NCBI RefSeq assembly: GCF_963966145.1
Contig: NC_091047.1
Span: 26,660,001-26,724,000 of the forward strand
Length of the DNA stretch: 64,000 nt
Origin: Tenebrio molitor
Lineage: Eukaryota; Arthropoda; Insecta; Coleoptera; Tenebrionidae
Direction: 5' to 3'
The notes under the pieces were generated by a model. The model had not been told where the DNA came from and searched no databases. It saw nothing but the letters and a program-made list of their open reading frames with translations. Shown here one piece after another: positions 47,243-56,303 of this stretch (position 1 is the first letter of the stretch; each line of letters starts with the position of its first letter). The position numbers were made by a program, and so were the translations under genes.

Positions 47243-47936
47243 TTTTTTCTAACACTAATATCTTATACTGTTTCTATGGTGCATTTGAGCTCACACCTTA
47301 TGTTTCTCATAAAATACGCTTTTCTCTATAAGACACGTCGTCAATAGCAACGTATCTTATAGAGTTATAAAATACGCTCACACATATTATTCAAGCGACA
47401 TTTTATTCATCATTTTTACAGTAATTATCACAAAAGTGAAAAGTACAATTATTGAATTGGAACTGCCACATTAGCTTCGTGCTTTTGTTCCTTACATCTT
47501 CTTCTTTAACTTCTGCTGTTTCATCCAACGCAAGTGCTCGGCCATCGAAAACTGGCAATCTTTACATTTTCTTCAAATGATTCTTGCCGTAATGCGAATT
47601 AACTTTTAATGAAGTTCTACACACTTACCCCATATCAAGAAAAGCCAAAATGACATCTTCCGTTACCTCCGTGATGCTTTTTTTATTGTTCCGGCCTTGA
47701 AACGAATCATACACCTTTTCGTATGCACTTTTAGACTTCATTGGTAACAAATTGCCTCTTTTTTCTTATTTCTTCTGGAACGTTTTGGCACATTTCAACG
47801 ATGAAAATTGTTTTTTTCCAAATTTGTTGATATTATTACCATAGTACCCACGGCAACCTTCACATTTTGTGTATTGTGACGCGCCTCGAATAATTTCTGA
47901 ATTTATTAAAATTTCTGATAAGATGTTAGTGTTAGA
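47243..47936 (-). mobile_element. Module B', inverted copy of module B
   Basis: Reverse complement of 48072-48754 with about 95% identity by eye. Both ends carry TTTTTTCTAACACTAA and its mirror, so the module is a TIR element. It encodes a short Crypton-like segment on the minus strand. It directly abuts hairpin C at 47940. Confidence 0.85.
47634..47890 (-). pseudogene. Crypton-like recombinase N-terminal exon (module B' copy)
   Basis: The minus strand reads a Cys-rich segment (KCEGCRGYYG-like), then after a TAA the sequence NLLPMKSKSAYEKVYDSFQG, RNNKKSITEVTEDVILAFLD and a GTAAGT donor. The LP-x-KSK-x-x-Y-x-K pattern with VTEDVILAFL resembles the SAM-like N-terminal domain of Crypton-type tyrosine recombinases. 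The same segment is in the recombinase remnant at 55990-56303. No catalytic core is present here. Confidence 0.5.
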
Positions 47937-47939
47937 AAA

Positions 47940-48070
47940 TAGCTATTAAGACAACAAGGGTTTTATAGACGATTTAAAAATCGAGATCGTAGTTTAAATC
48001 AGAGCGACCGCAGGGAGCGAGGATTTAATAGATTGAGATTTTTAAACTATAAAACACGCGTTGTCTTCAA
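47940..48070. repeat. Hairpin C, left copy
   Basis: Starts TAGCTATTAAGACAACAAGG. Each copy is itself partly palindromic (GACAAC...TTTTATAG against CTATAAAA...GTTGTC), with the centre GCGACCGCAGGGAGCGAGG. The whole is repeated inverted at 48755-48886. Confidence 0.85.
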
Positions 48071-48071
48071 G

Positions 48072-48754
48072 ATTTTTTCTAACACTAACATCTTATCAGA
48101 AATTTTAATAAATTCAGAAATTATTCGAGGCGCGTCACAATACACAAAATGCGGAGGTTGCCGTGGGTACTATGGTAATAATATCAACAAATTTGGAAAA
48201 AAACAATGTTCATCGTTGAAATGTGCCAAAACGTTCCAGAAGAAATAAGAAAAAAGGGGCAATTTGTTACCAATGAAGTCTAAAAGTGCATACGAAAAGG
48301 TGTATGTTTCGTTTCAAGGCCGGAACAATAAAATCATCACGGAGGTAACGGGAGATGCCATTTTGGCTTTTCTTGATATGGGGTAAGTGCGTAGAACGTC
48401 ATTAAAAGTTAATTTATACTACGGCAAGAATCATTTGAAGAAAATGTAAAGATTGCCAGTTTTCGATGGCCGGGCACTTGCATTGGATGAAACAGCAGAA
48501 GTTAAAGAAGAAGATGTTAGGAACAAGAGCACGAAGCTAATGTGACAGTTCCAATTTAATAATTGTGATAATTACTGTAAAAATGATGAATAAAATGTTA
48601 CTTGAATAATATGTGTGAGCGTATTTTATGACTCTATAAGATACGTTGCTATTGACGACGTGTCTTATAGAGAAAAGCGTATTTTATGTGAAACATAAGG
48701 TGTGAGCTCAAATGCACCATGGAAACAGTATAAGATATTAGTGTTAGAAAAAAT
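48072..48754 (+). mobile_element. Module B, plus orientation
   Basis: Flanked by hairpin C on both sides and by its own TTTTTTCTAACACTAA inverted ends. It matches B' closely but has a few small deletions and substitutions. Confidence 0.85.
48129..48382 (+). pseudogene. Crypton-like recombinase N-terminal exon (module B copy)
   Basis: Reads YTKCGGCRGYYGNNINKFG, KKQCSSLKCAKTFQKK (a C-x2-C...C-x4-C zinc-ribbon-like set), a TAA, then LLPMKSKSAYEKVYVSFQG and VTGDAILAFLDMG up to a GTAAGT donor at 48383. It has a 3-nt deletion and substitutions against B'. Downstream, PVFDGRALALDETAEVKEED may be a second exon piece. Non-functional. Confidence 0.5.
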
Positions 48755-48886
48755 CTTGAAGACAACGCGTGTTTTATAGTTTAAAAATCTCGGTCTATTA
48801 AATCCTCGCTCCCTGCGGTCGCTCTGATTTAAACTACGACCTCGATTTTTAAATCGTCTATAAAACCCTTGTTGTCTTAATAGCTA
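48755..48886. repeat. Hairpin C, right (inverted) copy
   Basis: Mirror of 47940-48070, ending GTTGTCTTAATAGCTA. With the left copy it forms about 130-bp inverted arms around module B. Confidence 0.85.
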
Positions 48887-49750
48887 TAATTCGAATTAAA
48901 TTTTAATGCGCGATTAACTCATGAATCCGAAACTTCGATTGGTTGGTTCAATCTCTTCAATAATCACGTGTTCAGTTAATCTCGCATTTAATTACTTATT
49001 TAATTTTGTTGTAATATCTTATTTTTTTTACTTATAAAAATGTTCTTGTAATTCAAATCTGCTTAGACATTTCTTATATATCTGATAAAAAATATTATTC
49101 GTTTGAAGCTTTTGGTTTCATTGACAATATAGGAACAAGATTGGTGAAATATTTTCTTAAGCGATCCACGGAAAAAAAAATTTCGGAATTAAAAATGTTC
49201 CTCTTGTAGACTGCTTTGTTCTCTACTCCCACTTGTAACTAACAGGAAATTACATGAAACAATACTCCATTTATCCTTACGGACAAATACAAAAGCGCAT
49301 CCGTTCAGAGATTATATAGTGCAGAACAGTTTTTGAAAGAAAATTACAAATAGAGAAATTCTACTTCATTCTTTTTCGCAGCAACTTAAGCGTTTCTTAC
49401 GATCAAAGCTAAAAAAAGTATCGTAACAAAGTGGCAGAATTACTTAACACTGCTGCAGTAATTCTACTCAGTTCAGTATTTTGTGGGTTAGAAAATCGAT
49501 CATAAACATATGGGAATAAAAACATCTCGACATCTTAGAGAAGTGACAGTGATAAATGATGCGGAATTTATGTCAGCCAAAAGAACTGTGGGACAAAGAT
49601 AGAAGCTTCTATTCCGGAATACATCTAGACCGGATAATTATCCGCTCAGCGCCATATTTAACCGATCGTGAAAAAAGCAACATTTTTAAAAAACGATTAA
49701 ATATTTAAACAAAGCTTCTCGACCCGAGAAAACTTACAAAGACAATTTTA
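48887..49750. other. No gene recognised; 3' flank of the dicistronic gene
   Basis: AT-rich, no supported frame. Transcription of the 49751-50067 gene is expected to terminate here, just below the AATAAA at 49747-49752. Confidence 0.35.
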
Positions 49751-49752
49751 TT
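49747..49752 (-). promoter_or_regulatory. Polyadenylation signal AATAAA
   Basis: On the minus strand AATAAA overlaps the stop codon of the 34-residue frame (AAG AAG TAA TAAAATTG), so it could serve a transcript carrying both frames above it. Confidence 0.55.
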
Positions 49753-49855
49753 ACTTCTTGACAAATTTATTACATATTTGAGCCAGAAAAGCAGCAGCAG
49801 CACTGGCAATGGCGTACACAACAAACACCTTCAAGTAGTAGCTAGTGTTATTCAT
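49751..49855 (-). CDS. 34-aa membrane micropeptide, second frame of a dicistronic transcript
   Basis: The ATG lies two bases after the TAA of the upstream frame (TAAACATG) in a good insect context (AAC before ATG). The product begins MNNTSYYLKVFVVYAIASAA. It has one hydrophobic, Ala-rich helix (about residues 8-26) and a basic end (NKFVKK), which predicts a single-pass membrane peptide. An AATAAA overlaps the stop. Adjacent arrangement, codon-regular frame and polyadenylation signal suggest both frames are translated from one mRNA. Drosophila has similar dicistronic small-membrane-protein genes, but I see no sequence basis to equate them. Confidence 0.5.
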   Translation of the reverse strand: MNNTSYYLKVFVVYAIASAAAAFLAQICNKFVKK

Positions 49856-49857
49856 GT

Positions 49858-50067
49858 TTAGTCAACGGCTATAGGCTCTTCTTGAGCTGCTGGTTCTTCA
49901 GCTTGTGCTTGTGCGGCTTCAGGTTCTTCGGCACCTCCCTCCGCTTTTTGTTCTTCTTCGTTTCCTTCTTTGTTACTAAAGGCCGCCGTGTGTGAAACAA
50001 CGCACATTGCTAGTCCTATGATGATAATCAAAATACCGAAAGGATGAATGGGACACTTAACCAGCAT
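49858..50067 (-). CDS. Small single-pass membrane protein, 69 aa, first frame of a dicistronic transcript
   Basis: The ATG at 50067 is used; the frame is open one codon further to a GTG. It begins MLVKCPIHPFGILIIIIGLA, continuing MCVVSHTAAFS, with one transmembrane helix at about residues 9-28. The tail is acidic and Ala/Glu/Gln-rich (EEPEAAQAQAEEPAAQ). The first 31 residues match the gene at 40988-41254 almost position for position, while the tails differ. Both genes are on the minus strand about 8.8 kb apart, suggesting an old tandem duplication. Function unknown. Confidence 0.65.
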   Translation of the reverse strand: MLVKCPIHPFGILIIIIGLAMCVVSHTAAFSNKEGNEEEQKAEGGAEEPEAAQAQAEEPAAQEEPIAVD

Positions 50068-50576
50068 CACTTAATTTACAAAAATTAATTTACTTGAAAT
50101 GACAAATAAAACTTCAAATTTGAAGCTTAATTATTGCACACTCGATTTTATCGCAATAAAAAAAAAACATGCTAAATGCTAATATTAATTAACCTGTTTT
50201 ATCTCGGCTTTGTTTGCAATTCTGTGCAATTATCAAAAAATAAATTTGTTTTCCATTAAGATTTTGTGATAAAGGCAAATAAAATGAATATTTGCACGAT
50301 CAAACAAAATGATATACAACAACAGCAACCGTTCTATGCTCCTCGGGGAAAGAATTGCAAGCATGGATGTAGTCAGATTACGTCACAAGATTTAGAAAAC
50401 CTGAAAAGGCGAGTGACTTTGTGCTTGTGAAAAAAGGACGTCACTTTCAATTATTTCCTCAACGCAGAAATTAACATGACTCTTTAGATTTGTTGATTTC
50501 AAACAAAGGTTCTTTTCAAAATATTCCTAACCTCAAATTTTACAAGAAGCTAATTTTCTTGGAATGGGACACATGT
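50068..50576. other. Upstream of the dicistronic gene; no other gene
   Basis: Should include its promoter and 5' UTR. No TATA box or initiator was convincing. Confidence 0.3.
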
Positions 50577-50812
50577 GCAACAAGTCTTGCGAATATGCTT
50601 GTCAACTTGTCAAAACAAAACGTGAAGCTAATTTTAAAGATTTAAAGGGATTTGGAGCCTTTAAAGGGGTCGTCGAACAAAAAAAAAACGTCGTATTCAA
50701 CGAGTTCGTGTGTAAATTGGGTCAGTTTAAAATGCGAGTGAAACGAACCACGAACGGGTGCCATAAAGAGCCCAATTTACATACGAACTCGTTAAATAAT
50801 ATACTACTCTAC
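50577..50812. mobile_element. Diverged copy of the TTGTTCGAC repeat
   Basis: Shares CAACTTGTCAAAACAAAACG, GGATTTGGAGCCTTT, GTCGTCGAACAAAA and AACTCGTTAAATAAT. The left end (TTTTGTTCGAC) is missing. Confidence 0.65.
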
Positions 50813-51014
50813 TGCGGTGGTTTCGACAAATTATACTGCAAATTTTTGGGTAATTGTTCACTTTAACTACTTCTGGAATTTTCGCGTTTTTTCTGGCTAG
50901 ACAGCCTCAGGGCGTCCTCCTAGATCATGTCCCACCATTCAAACCTTGTGCAAATGCCTTTTTTTTTCTCTATTGTTGCGTTTCAAGGTCGCGTCAAGGT
51001 CGCGCCAAGTCTTA

Positions 51015-51886
51015 TGGTGCTATTCTTTAAGCAAAAGTTGCCCACTGTAACTCTATAACCCTATAAGCTACAGTCTGTAAGACAAAATGGTATTCTCCAA
51101 GAGAAATTGTCTCTGTAACATACATTCTATAGCTTACAGTGCTGTAAATTTATGGTGAAACAAATCGTCACCATAAGCACTGTAACGCCTCTGTAAGTCA
51201 TAATAAATGTCAGTACATGTAATCTTGACGTTTGCTTTCTTGTTAATTCTGCCTAGTTCTACCGATTATACCGACTCACTATCACAAAAATAAACATGAA
51301 CAACGCCCATTCTTTTGGCGATAAAACCGAACCAGTACCAATTGCGTTTAGTTTCTTGGACAACTTATCCCAAGACTTCAGTTCGCATTATCTCAAAGGA
51401 CTAGATTTGTTGCGATATCGTTTTGCGCTTCTAAAATGAGTAAAGACTTCTTTGCAGGATGCTTTCTCGTTTATTTCTCGATTACAAGTGCCGTACAGTA
51501 CAGTCTATAACTAACAACTAGGGGTTTGATTTGGGGCCACCAGTGGTAGGGCTGGCCTGAACAACTTCCAAAGATAATTTGGGGAAATGTTTGGATTTAA
51601 TTCGACAGAACGAAAAATATCATCCGTTTCCACTACATAATTTAAAATATTCTTCGTAGTTACTGATCGGAAGTTGTATTTTGGCACCTTTTTCGTTTTG
51701 TAATTGTTCATTTAGTTTAGACACTTTCCATTTTTGAAAGGTACGAAATTTGCATTGTTTACTCAGGCAAAGCTTACTCCACTAATTTTCAAATGTATTA
51801 AATAGGTCTGTAAGGCAAATGCTTACAGAGGTATTTAGAGAATACGAATTTTATGTATCTCTGTAAGGACGTTTCTTACACTGCTC

Positions 51887-51920
<34 letters not shown>

Positions 51921-52257
51921 GTTGACGGCTAACAGGCTTGACGCCCAATTAGAAGCCCTGCCAAAAAGAAAATGATACACAAAACACAATCACAACACAA
52001 CAACCATTACACAGAGAGCATCCCAACACCCAGGCTACAACTACCGAGCACTCATCTGAGTAGGATCGCCCTAATTCACGAGGAGATGGAGAAGAATTTT
52101 TTGATTTGCGAAATGCTGCAACAAAAAATATCGATGTGGGCCTCGACACTCTGGTAATTTCGCAGCATTCGAGTGACGGGTGACTTGAGCCCGATTGTCA
52201 GTATGTTAGCTACATAACTTTTTACATTATGAAGTGAAATTTTAGAGAATAGCACTA
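51015..52257. mobile_element. Nested PIF/Harbinger-like element, TTA duplication
   Basis: Begins TGGTGCTATTCTTTAAG and ends CTTTAGAGAATAGCACTA-like (17-bp imperfect TIR). Compared with the uninterrupted 34615 copy, TTA is duplicated (51012-51014 and 52258-52260). Subterminal motifs CTCTGTAAG and GGTATTCTCCAAG repeat inside both ends. No transposase recognised; short frames at about 51297-51440 (+) and 51511-51711 (-) are unidentified. Confidence 0.75.
51889..52185 (-). mobile_element. 3' end of an unidentified (AAT)n-tailed retroposon
   Basis: A (TTA)n block at 51889-51920 is the minus-strand tail, preceded on that strand by GGGCGTCAAGCCTGTTAGCC. The right limit near 52185 is a guess from the change in base composition. 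It is the third layer of the nest. Confidence 0.5.
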
Positions 52258-52400
52258 TTAGTATAACTAAAGGGTAAGGAAAATTTTCATTTGCACAAGG
52301 TTTGACTGGTGGGAAACGATGTAGGACGTCCTGAGGCTGTCTAGCCAGAAAAAACGTGAAAATTCCAGAAGTAGATGAAGTGAACAATTACCAATTTTTG

Positions 52401-53690
52401 ACAATAGAAATGTGACATCTGTCAAATAAAATCTAAAGAACTTCTTGTTAACGATAAGTCATACGATATAAATCCAAAGGTCACTTTGATGAGAAATCTC
52501 TTAGACTGTATCAGGGTTTAGAACTGTAGAAGTGTCATAAATGAATGAGCAAAATTGACATTGACAGGAAATGGAGGTGTTTAGTGATGAGTTTCGTGTT
52601 TATGTGTGGATGACAATAGACATGTGCGGGTGGAGGTTTGCATCTTGCAAGATGATATTGGATGTTTCACCACCCTTCAGTGAACAGTAATATAGTACAA
52701 TTTATCTTCTGAAGTCTGCAAGTTATTGTCATGTCAAGAGTTACACCTAAACAGGATAATGCGCACTCCCACACAGGAAACCAGATAACTTTGATAAACA
52801 TTTCATTTAAAGTTTCCCATTAATCTTTGCATATACGTAAACGTACATAAACAACATGTGGACACCTCTACGAACTACGAAAAAAGAAACGTCTCCTGGT
52901 ACATAATATGTAATTTGTTTAAAAAAATATATTTCATAAAATATACTCGTAGGTACTTTTATAAAATTATACTTTTGAAGTTTCCTGTGTTTAAAATTGG
53001 ATGAAGTACTTGGATAGCTAGTCACGGAGTCTCTCCACATATTCTCGTCGTAAGCTTTCATGAGATTTCTTGGAAATGTATTTCCAGGGAATTGTTTAAC
53101 CTAGCGACTTCAGCTTATTGCGTTTCCAAACCAATCTGCTTTGATTCTTAGTGTAAAAAATTGAACTGCGGGCCATTACATTAATATCTGCCCCTTCTGA
53201 ATATTTCAAAGATAGAAGTGAGTCAGGAGTCGCTTTAATCAACCAAATTACAATTAGAGAAAAACTCCACTTTCAAGATTAAAAATGATTTCAAAAATCC
53301 GAAACTACGGATTACAGTACTGTTTGAGTGTATAAACCATTCACGATTATTTCAAATTCGGACTATCTATGAAAATCTGACATTTTAGTTGGCAGTATTG
53401 TGATTTGTCTTAATAAATCTTAGGTTATAATTCAACCGAACACTGTTCCCAAGTTGTTACATTTTTTAAATAATTGAACGCATTAGGAACAATAATCGTA
53501 AAATTGTAATTGAAATGAAACATACATATTTGTAGGGCAGTTCTGGGTAAATTCTTATTAACTAAATTAATGACGGAATTGACAACAATGCGAATATTTA
53601 AAAACGAAACGTCATATGACAGGACCTGACGCCAATCTAACAAAAAAATATCGCGGCCTCCTGCGTGTTTAAAATAATCGTGAACGGCAT
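52401..53690. other. No gene recognised
   Basis: About 1.3 kb of AT-rich sequence without a supported frame. Confidence 0.4.
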
Positions 53691-54294
53691 ATATAGTCCA
53701 TTTTTTAATTATAGTCCAATGGATCAATTAATAAGCAGAGCAACTGTTATATTGCCATCTCTTTTCAACATAATGTAAAACAAGCTATTGGATTCGTGTA
53801 CGTATTTTATTAAGTCCGTCCCACTATGCATCTCGCTTTGGCGTGTGCGATTAGAGCAAGACGCGAGTTGCAAGTTTATTCCATTAGCGACGTCAAATTT
53901 TTAGGTTAGGTCGTAAATACATTTGTGATAATTTTTTTTTATTTTGCTTAAAATTTCCGCCGTATGATGCGAAAGAAAAGCTACGCAACTCTTTCTTGAA
54001 CAGCACCCACTGGCAGAAGCGGACCATTATTATCTCGTTCCTGTGTAAAATAATTAACAAATTTCTTATTAGCGTGTCGGGCATTGACCTTACGTGGCAT
54101 TGCAGAAACAAAATTTAGGAAGAAAGAAAGACAGTCCAAACCTGATTGTTTAGTGTTGTTTTCAACAACTTTAAATATATAAATATAATTGGTAGCACCA
54201 TGCACTGCTGTCAAATGTCGAAAGCAGACGCAGGTCACGTCGACTTCTTGATTCGGACTAAGCTCATCGGACTATAATAAAAAATGGACTATAT
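53691..54294. mobile_element. Deletion derivative of a Tc1/mariner-like transposon
   Basis: ATATAGTCCATTTTTTAATT at the left is mirrored by AATAAAAAATGGACTATAT at the right. It encloses a transposase N-terminal fragment on the minus strand. Confidence 0.7.
53984..54100 (-). pseudogene. Transposase N-terminal helix-turn-helix fragment
   Basis: From the ATG at 54100: MPRKVNARHANKKFVNYFTQ, then ERDNNGPLLPVGAVQERVA and a stop. PLLPV-x-x-VQ-x-RVA is the start of a helix-turn-helix domain found in several insect transposases and transposon-derived proteins. The recognition helix and DDE core are missing. Confidence 0.5.
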
Positions 54295-55066
54295 GTATAC
54301 AGGCTTCTAATTTCAATATTAAGTTTACTCAAGGTAAAAAATTATTACTGCAAGAAGTAAACATTTTTAATTAGAGATTCTGAAAACTTTACAGATAATT
54401 GCGGTTTTTGTAATTTCACGACCAAATCGGGTTAAAATTTTAAAAATTTAATGTACCCGAGTATAAAAAACATTTCTGAATTAATTTGAAATGTGTACCT
54501 GCTTTTAGAATAAATAATAATATAAATATATTTGTTTGATACCTCCCTAGAAAGTGAGTCTGCATCCATAGTTATCAGTGGGTTTCACTTTCGTTCACTC
54601 TCTTTCGCACACTGTCTTTGACTCACCCATAATTGAAATTCGATTTTATGAAAAAGAATGTGTATATTGAAAATAATAAATACAAGAAATTATAAAAAAC
54701 ACATATGCGGTTTACAATCGATAATTGATAAATGCAGGATTTGCGGAACTGAAGGAGAAACAATTGAACACATCATTTCTTCTTGCACCGTTTTGGCTCA
54801 AAGCGAATATAAAAAACGTCACGATATATTCGCTAAAATTATACACATGAATTTAGCTGTTAAATTCAATTTATTAAAGAATACACAACCACATTATAGT
54901 TATACACCAGAAAGTTGTTTGGAAAATGACATTTACAAGTTATATTTTGATAGAACAATTTTAACTGACATTCATATTAAGCATAACAGACCAGACATTA
55001 TAATTTTAAATAAACAACAAAAGCAAGCATATCTTTTAGATATAGCTGTTCCAAATTCACATAATA

Positions 55067-55297
55067 CGGGGTGATCAAATAGGACTGTTTAAGTTGGTGA
55101 CACTGAATTGTATTTTAAATCGTATAACAGGAGTAACTTTCGGTTGTTGATGGCTTGTCGTTGTTAATGCTATACCTACATCAGATATTTGTCAAATAAA
55201 CCAACAAAACATACCCGGTTGCAGTGTTATAAATAACCAAAATATAAAATTTTCTTAATTGTACTGCCAACTTAAACAGTCCTTTTTGATCACCCGG
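55067..55297. mobile_element. MITE with GTGATCAA ends inserted in the LINE copy, TA duplication
   Basis: Starts CGGGGTGATCAAATAGGACT and ends with the mirror AGTCCTTTTTGATCACCCGG. Against the uninterrupted LINE, the target TA is duplicated (55065-55066 and 55298-55299). TIRs are about 30 bp. This is the best-dated member of its family here. Confidence 0.9.
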
Positions 55298-55498
55298 TAT
55301 AACACAGACATATAACACAAAAATTAATAAATACTTAGAGCTCTCCGTTGCTATGAGAAATCTTTGGTGTTTAGAAAAAATTTCGATTTTACCACTTGTA
55401 ATTTCAGCAACGGGAATAGTACCGCAATCTCTGTTTAAAAATTTAAAAATTCTGGATTTAGATAACACATTGGTAGTTAAAATTCAAAAAGGTATATT

Positions 55499-55792
55499 TT
55501 TTTGTTCGACACTGTCAGAATTTGAGAATTTTCTCCTGTGTGAACGGATTTTGATGAATTTGACAACTTGTCAAAACGAAACGTCAAACTAATTTTAAAG
55601 ATTTTCAGCCATTTGGAGCCTATGGGGGGGCTCGTCGAACAAAAAAACGTTGTATTCAACTCGTTCTTGTGTAATTTGCGCTTTTTTGGCACTCGTGGAC
55701 CTTTAAAACTCTCGTTTCACTCGAGTTTTAAACTGGCCCACTCATGCCAAAAAAAGCCCAAATTACACACGAACTCGTTAAATAAATAACTA
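55499..55792. mobile_element. TTGTTCGAC repeat inserted in the LINE copy, no clear duplication
   Basis: Both LINE flanks rejoin exactly (GGTATATT followed by ATTATACTC), so no duplication of more than 2-3 bp can be claimed. This includes the full hairpin form, as in the 46413 copy. Confidence 0.85.
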
Positions 55793-55989
55793 ATTATACT
55801 CATGTCACATCGTGAGGAAGTTCCTTAACATTGACACAGACCATAATACACAACAAAGTCAAAATGCGGAGGCGAGACGCCGGTAATGATGTTGATAAGC
55901 ACTGCACTATTACTTGATAGTTATATCCGTAATAGTGTATGTACTCCGACAAAATTGCCGTGCCGCCGGGTGGAGGTGGGATACGAAAA

Positions 55990-56303
55990 CTATAACAGTT
56001 CATGATTTTAGATAATTCATCACAACGGCAGCCACCGAATTAATACCATTAATACAACTTTCTGAAGGATCCACTCTTGGTCCAGTAAAAACTTGCAAAC
56101 ATCGTTTCTTGAAAAAATTGCAGCTTTTTTCGGCTGATAGTTTCTACATTTTGTTTTCAAAAACTGATGCGCTGATGCTGTTCCTATATTTTCAAAATAT
56201 GCCATCATAACATTTTCGCCTATTCCTTTGATCTGTTTCTCGGTCTACCATGTGTAAATTTTTCCAATTTTTTCTGGTATCGTAATTTTGATTTAATAGG
56301 CAA
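55990..56303 (-). pseudogene. Crypton-like tyrosine recombinase fragment
   Basis: The minus strand reads LPIKSKLRYQKKLEKFTHGR, then after a frameshift IGENVMMAYFENIG and FLKTKCRNYQPKKAAIFSRN, DVCKFLLDQEWILQKVVLM. After a second frameshift it gives GGCRCDELSKIM. This follows the order of Crypton-type tyrosine recombinases: SAM-like N-terminal domain, then the catalytic domain whose first conserved Arg sits in a G-x-R-x-x-E-L motif. The R2-like LINE 3' end lies immediately beyond, so the gene is cut there and the His/Arg/Tyr part is missing. N-terminal part homologous to modules B and B'. Confidence 0.65.

Larger units (their letters stand above)
50849..52392. mobile_element. Second hAT-like palindromic MITE, split by a nested element
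   Basis: The left arm 50849-51014 and right arm 52261-52392 together match 34615-34925. An 8-bp duplication AATTTTTG flanks it (50841-50848 and 52393-52400). The inner 1.24 kb is a separate insertion. Confidence 0.85.
54675..55880 (+). pseudogene. RLE LINE C-terminal fragment broken by two insertions
   Basis: Reads CRICGTEGETIEHIISSC, then the endonuclease RPDIIILN and LLDIAVPNSHN up to the first insertion. It resumes with NTKINKYLELSVAMRNLW to the second, and ends after it with the frame for HIVRKFLNIDTEHN. Reverse transcriptase is absent. The coding sequence is otherwise nearly identical to the 30825 frame. Confidence 0.85.
54675..55988 (+). mobile_element. Fourth R2/R4-like LINE copy, plus strand, with two insertions
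   Basis: Matches the 30.7-kb element from the zinc knuckle to the 3' end (hairpin, GGTGGGATACGAAAA). It is interrupted at 55067-55297 and at 55499-55792; removing those restores collinearity base for base. Confidence 0.9.

Noticed and set aside
49751..50067. Direct equivalence with known Drosophila dicistronic mitochondrial micropeptides
   Set aside because: Only the arrangement is similar; no sequence motif visible here supports orthology.
55499..55792. Helitron insertion (no target duplication)
   Set aside because: No 5'-TC start and no CTRR end with the usual nearby hairpin at the insertion edges.
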